A stretch of 64,000 nt of DNA from Corallium rubrum (Eukaryota > Cnidaria > Anthozoa > Scleralcyonacea > Coralliidae): contig OZ036002.1 of the NCBI GenBank assembly GCA_964035015.1, positions 10,859,699-10,923,698 on the forward strand. The letters are read 5' to 3'. A model generated the notes under the pieces. It was not told where the DNA came from, did no database searches, and saw nothing but the letters and a program-made list of their open reading frames with translations. The position numbers were made by a program, and so were the translations under genes. The stretch's first letter is position 1, and each line of letters opens with the position of its first letter. Of the stretch, positions 63,403-64,000 are shown one piece after another.

Positions 63403-63559
63403 GAGGAGGACGAAGTAGTATTGACAGTACTATATTGCATTTCATGAAGGCTTACATAAAGTACTTCCCTCCGCTGATACGAAGTAGTTAGGGCTTGGGC
63501 GAAATTTCGGTAATCGCCTCATCGAGATAATATGGAATTAATATATTCAAAGTCCTAAA

Positions 63560-63740
63560 GTGCGTTTTCTTTTGAGCATTTTTTATGACGTTTTATAACC
63601 TTCAGAATTCTGCAAAATCACCCCTCAAAGTGCAGGAAATGGCGTTTCAGGGATTCTAGATTCCAAAATTTTCCTGGGCGGCATGCCCCCAGACCCCCCT
63701 AGAGGTTTCTCGCGCCTTCGGCGCTCGGTTTGTCCGCCGC
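63560..63740. repeat. hAT-like family fragment
   Basis: TTTTTTATGACGTTTTATAACC, CACCCCTCAAAGTGCAGGAAAT and GGCATGCCCCCAGACC words shared with 9572-10006. Confidence 0.6.
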
Positions 63741-63815
63741 CACAAGTCGACCACTACTACTGTTGTCGGTGACCTATTAAAATGAACTAAGATCCTAATT
63801 CCGTCGGTTCATTTA

Positions 63816-63925
63816 GACCCTGTTTACATTAGAGCAAAAGTATCCGGATTCACATTGTTTTCCATCCTCATGGGAATAAAAAACAATGTGAATCCGGAAA
63901 TTTTTACTCTAGTGTAAACGGGGTC
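63816..63925. mobile_element. MITE, PIF/Harbinger-like (TTA duplication)
   Basis: GACCCTGTTTACATTAGAG and CTCTAGTGTAAACGGGGTC form the ends, with an inner inverted pair ATCCGGATTCACATTGTTTT/AAAACAATGTGAATCCGG. TTA is duplicated at 63813-63815 and 63926-63928. Confidence 0.75.
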
Positions 63926-64000
63926 TTAGCATTCCAATTCTTGGTCTTCATCTGACGTCACGGCGGCCATGTTGGTGCACAGAAACAATGAAATAGCGGC

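Overview
The window is nuclear DNA of an invertebrate animal, most likely an anthozoan cnidarian (stony coral or sea anemone). Split genes, a replication-dependent histone H2B gene, an ADCK1 orthologue and a neurexin-like receptor show it is metazoan. The cnidarian placement is inferred from repeat style (GIY-YIG Penelope-like elements, dense short foldback transposons, long TA microsatellites) and cannot be proved from the sequence alone. It holds few genes and a very large mass of mobile and simple-sequence DNA.

Layout. 0-33 kb is almost gene-free: foldback/MITE families, tRNA-derived SINEs, an internally deleted hAT element (19961-21166), two Penelope-like element (PLE) remnants (16420-17624 and 23455-24917), and two small related single-exon ORFs for secreted basic peptide precursors (1470-1631 and 27064-27309, both minus). 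33.9-39.1 kb holds a complete two-exon neurexin-like gene (minus): signal peptide, LNS, EGF, LNS, Ser/Thr-rich stalk, transmembrane helix and a tail ending in a class II PDZ ligand. A decaying copy of its 3' end lies at 17813-18352. 41.0-59.2 kb holds a complete ADCK1 gene (minus, nine coding exons, 530 codons, all splice phases agree), its introns full of transposons. 62.1-62.5 kb holds an intronless H2B gene with the histone 3' stem-loop.

The most interesting theme is self-cleaving RNA. Both PLE remnants carry, just behind the coding region, a motif that folds by hand into a complete type I hammerhead ribozyme (conserved CTGANGA and GAAA cores, three helices, NUH cleavage triplet). The same core recurs in short palindromic insertions that code for nothing. 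One of these (30581-30772) is flanked by a 13-bp target-site duplication, and its empty site is preserved in a sister repeat 2.5 kb away, so it moved as a unit. These look like retrozyme-like passengers of the PLEs.

Other points: a 900-bp nested palindrome with telomere-like CCCTAA repeats just upstream of ADCK1; a 17-nt promoter-like word shared exactly between the H2B upstream region and the hAT element; nested transposons datable from target-site duplications; a transposon motif expanded into a minisatellite; and several long microsatellites, including a 670-bp GA/GGAGAC tract and a pentamer array with higher-order structure.
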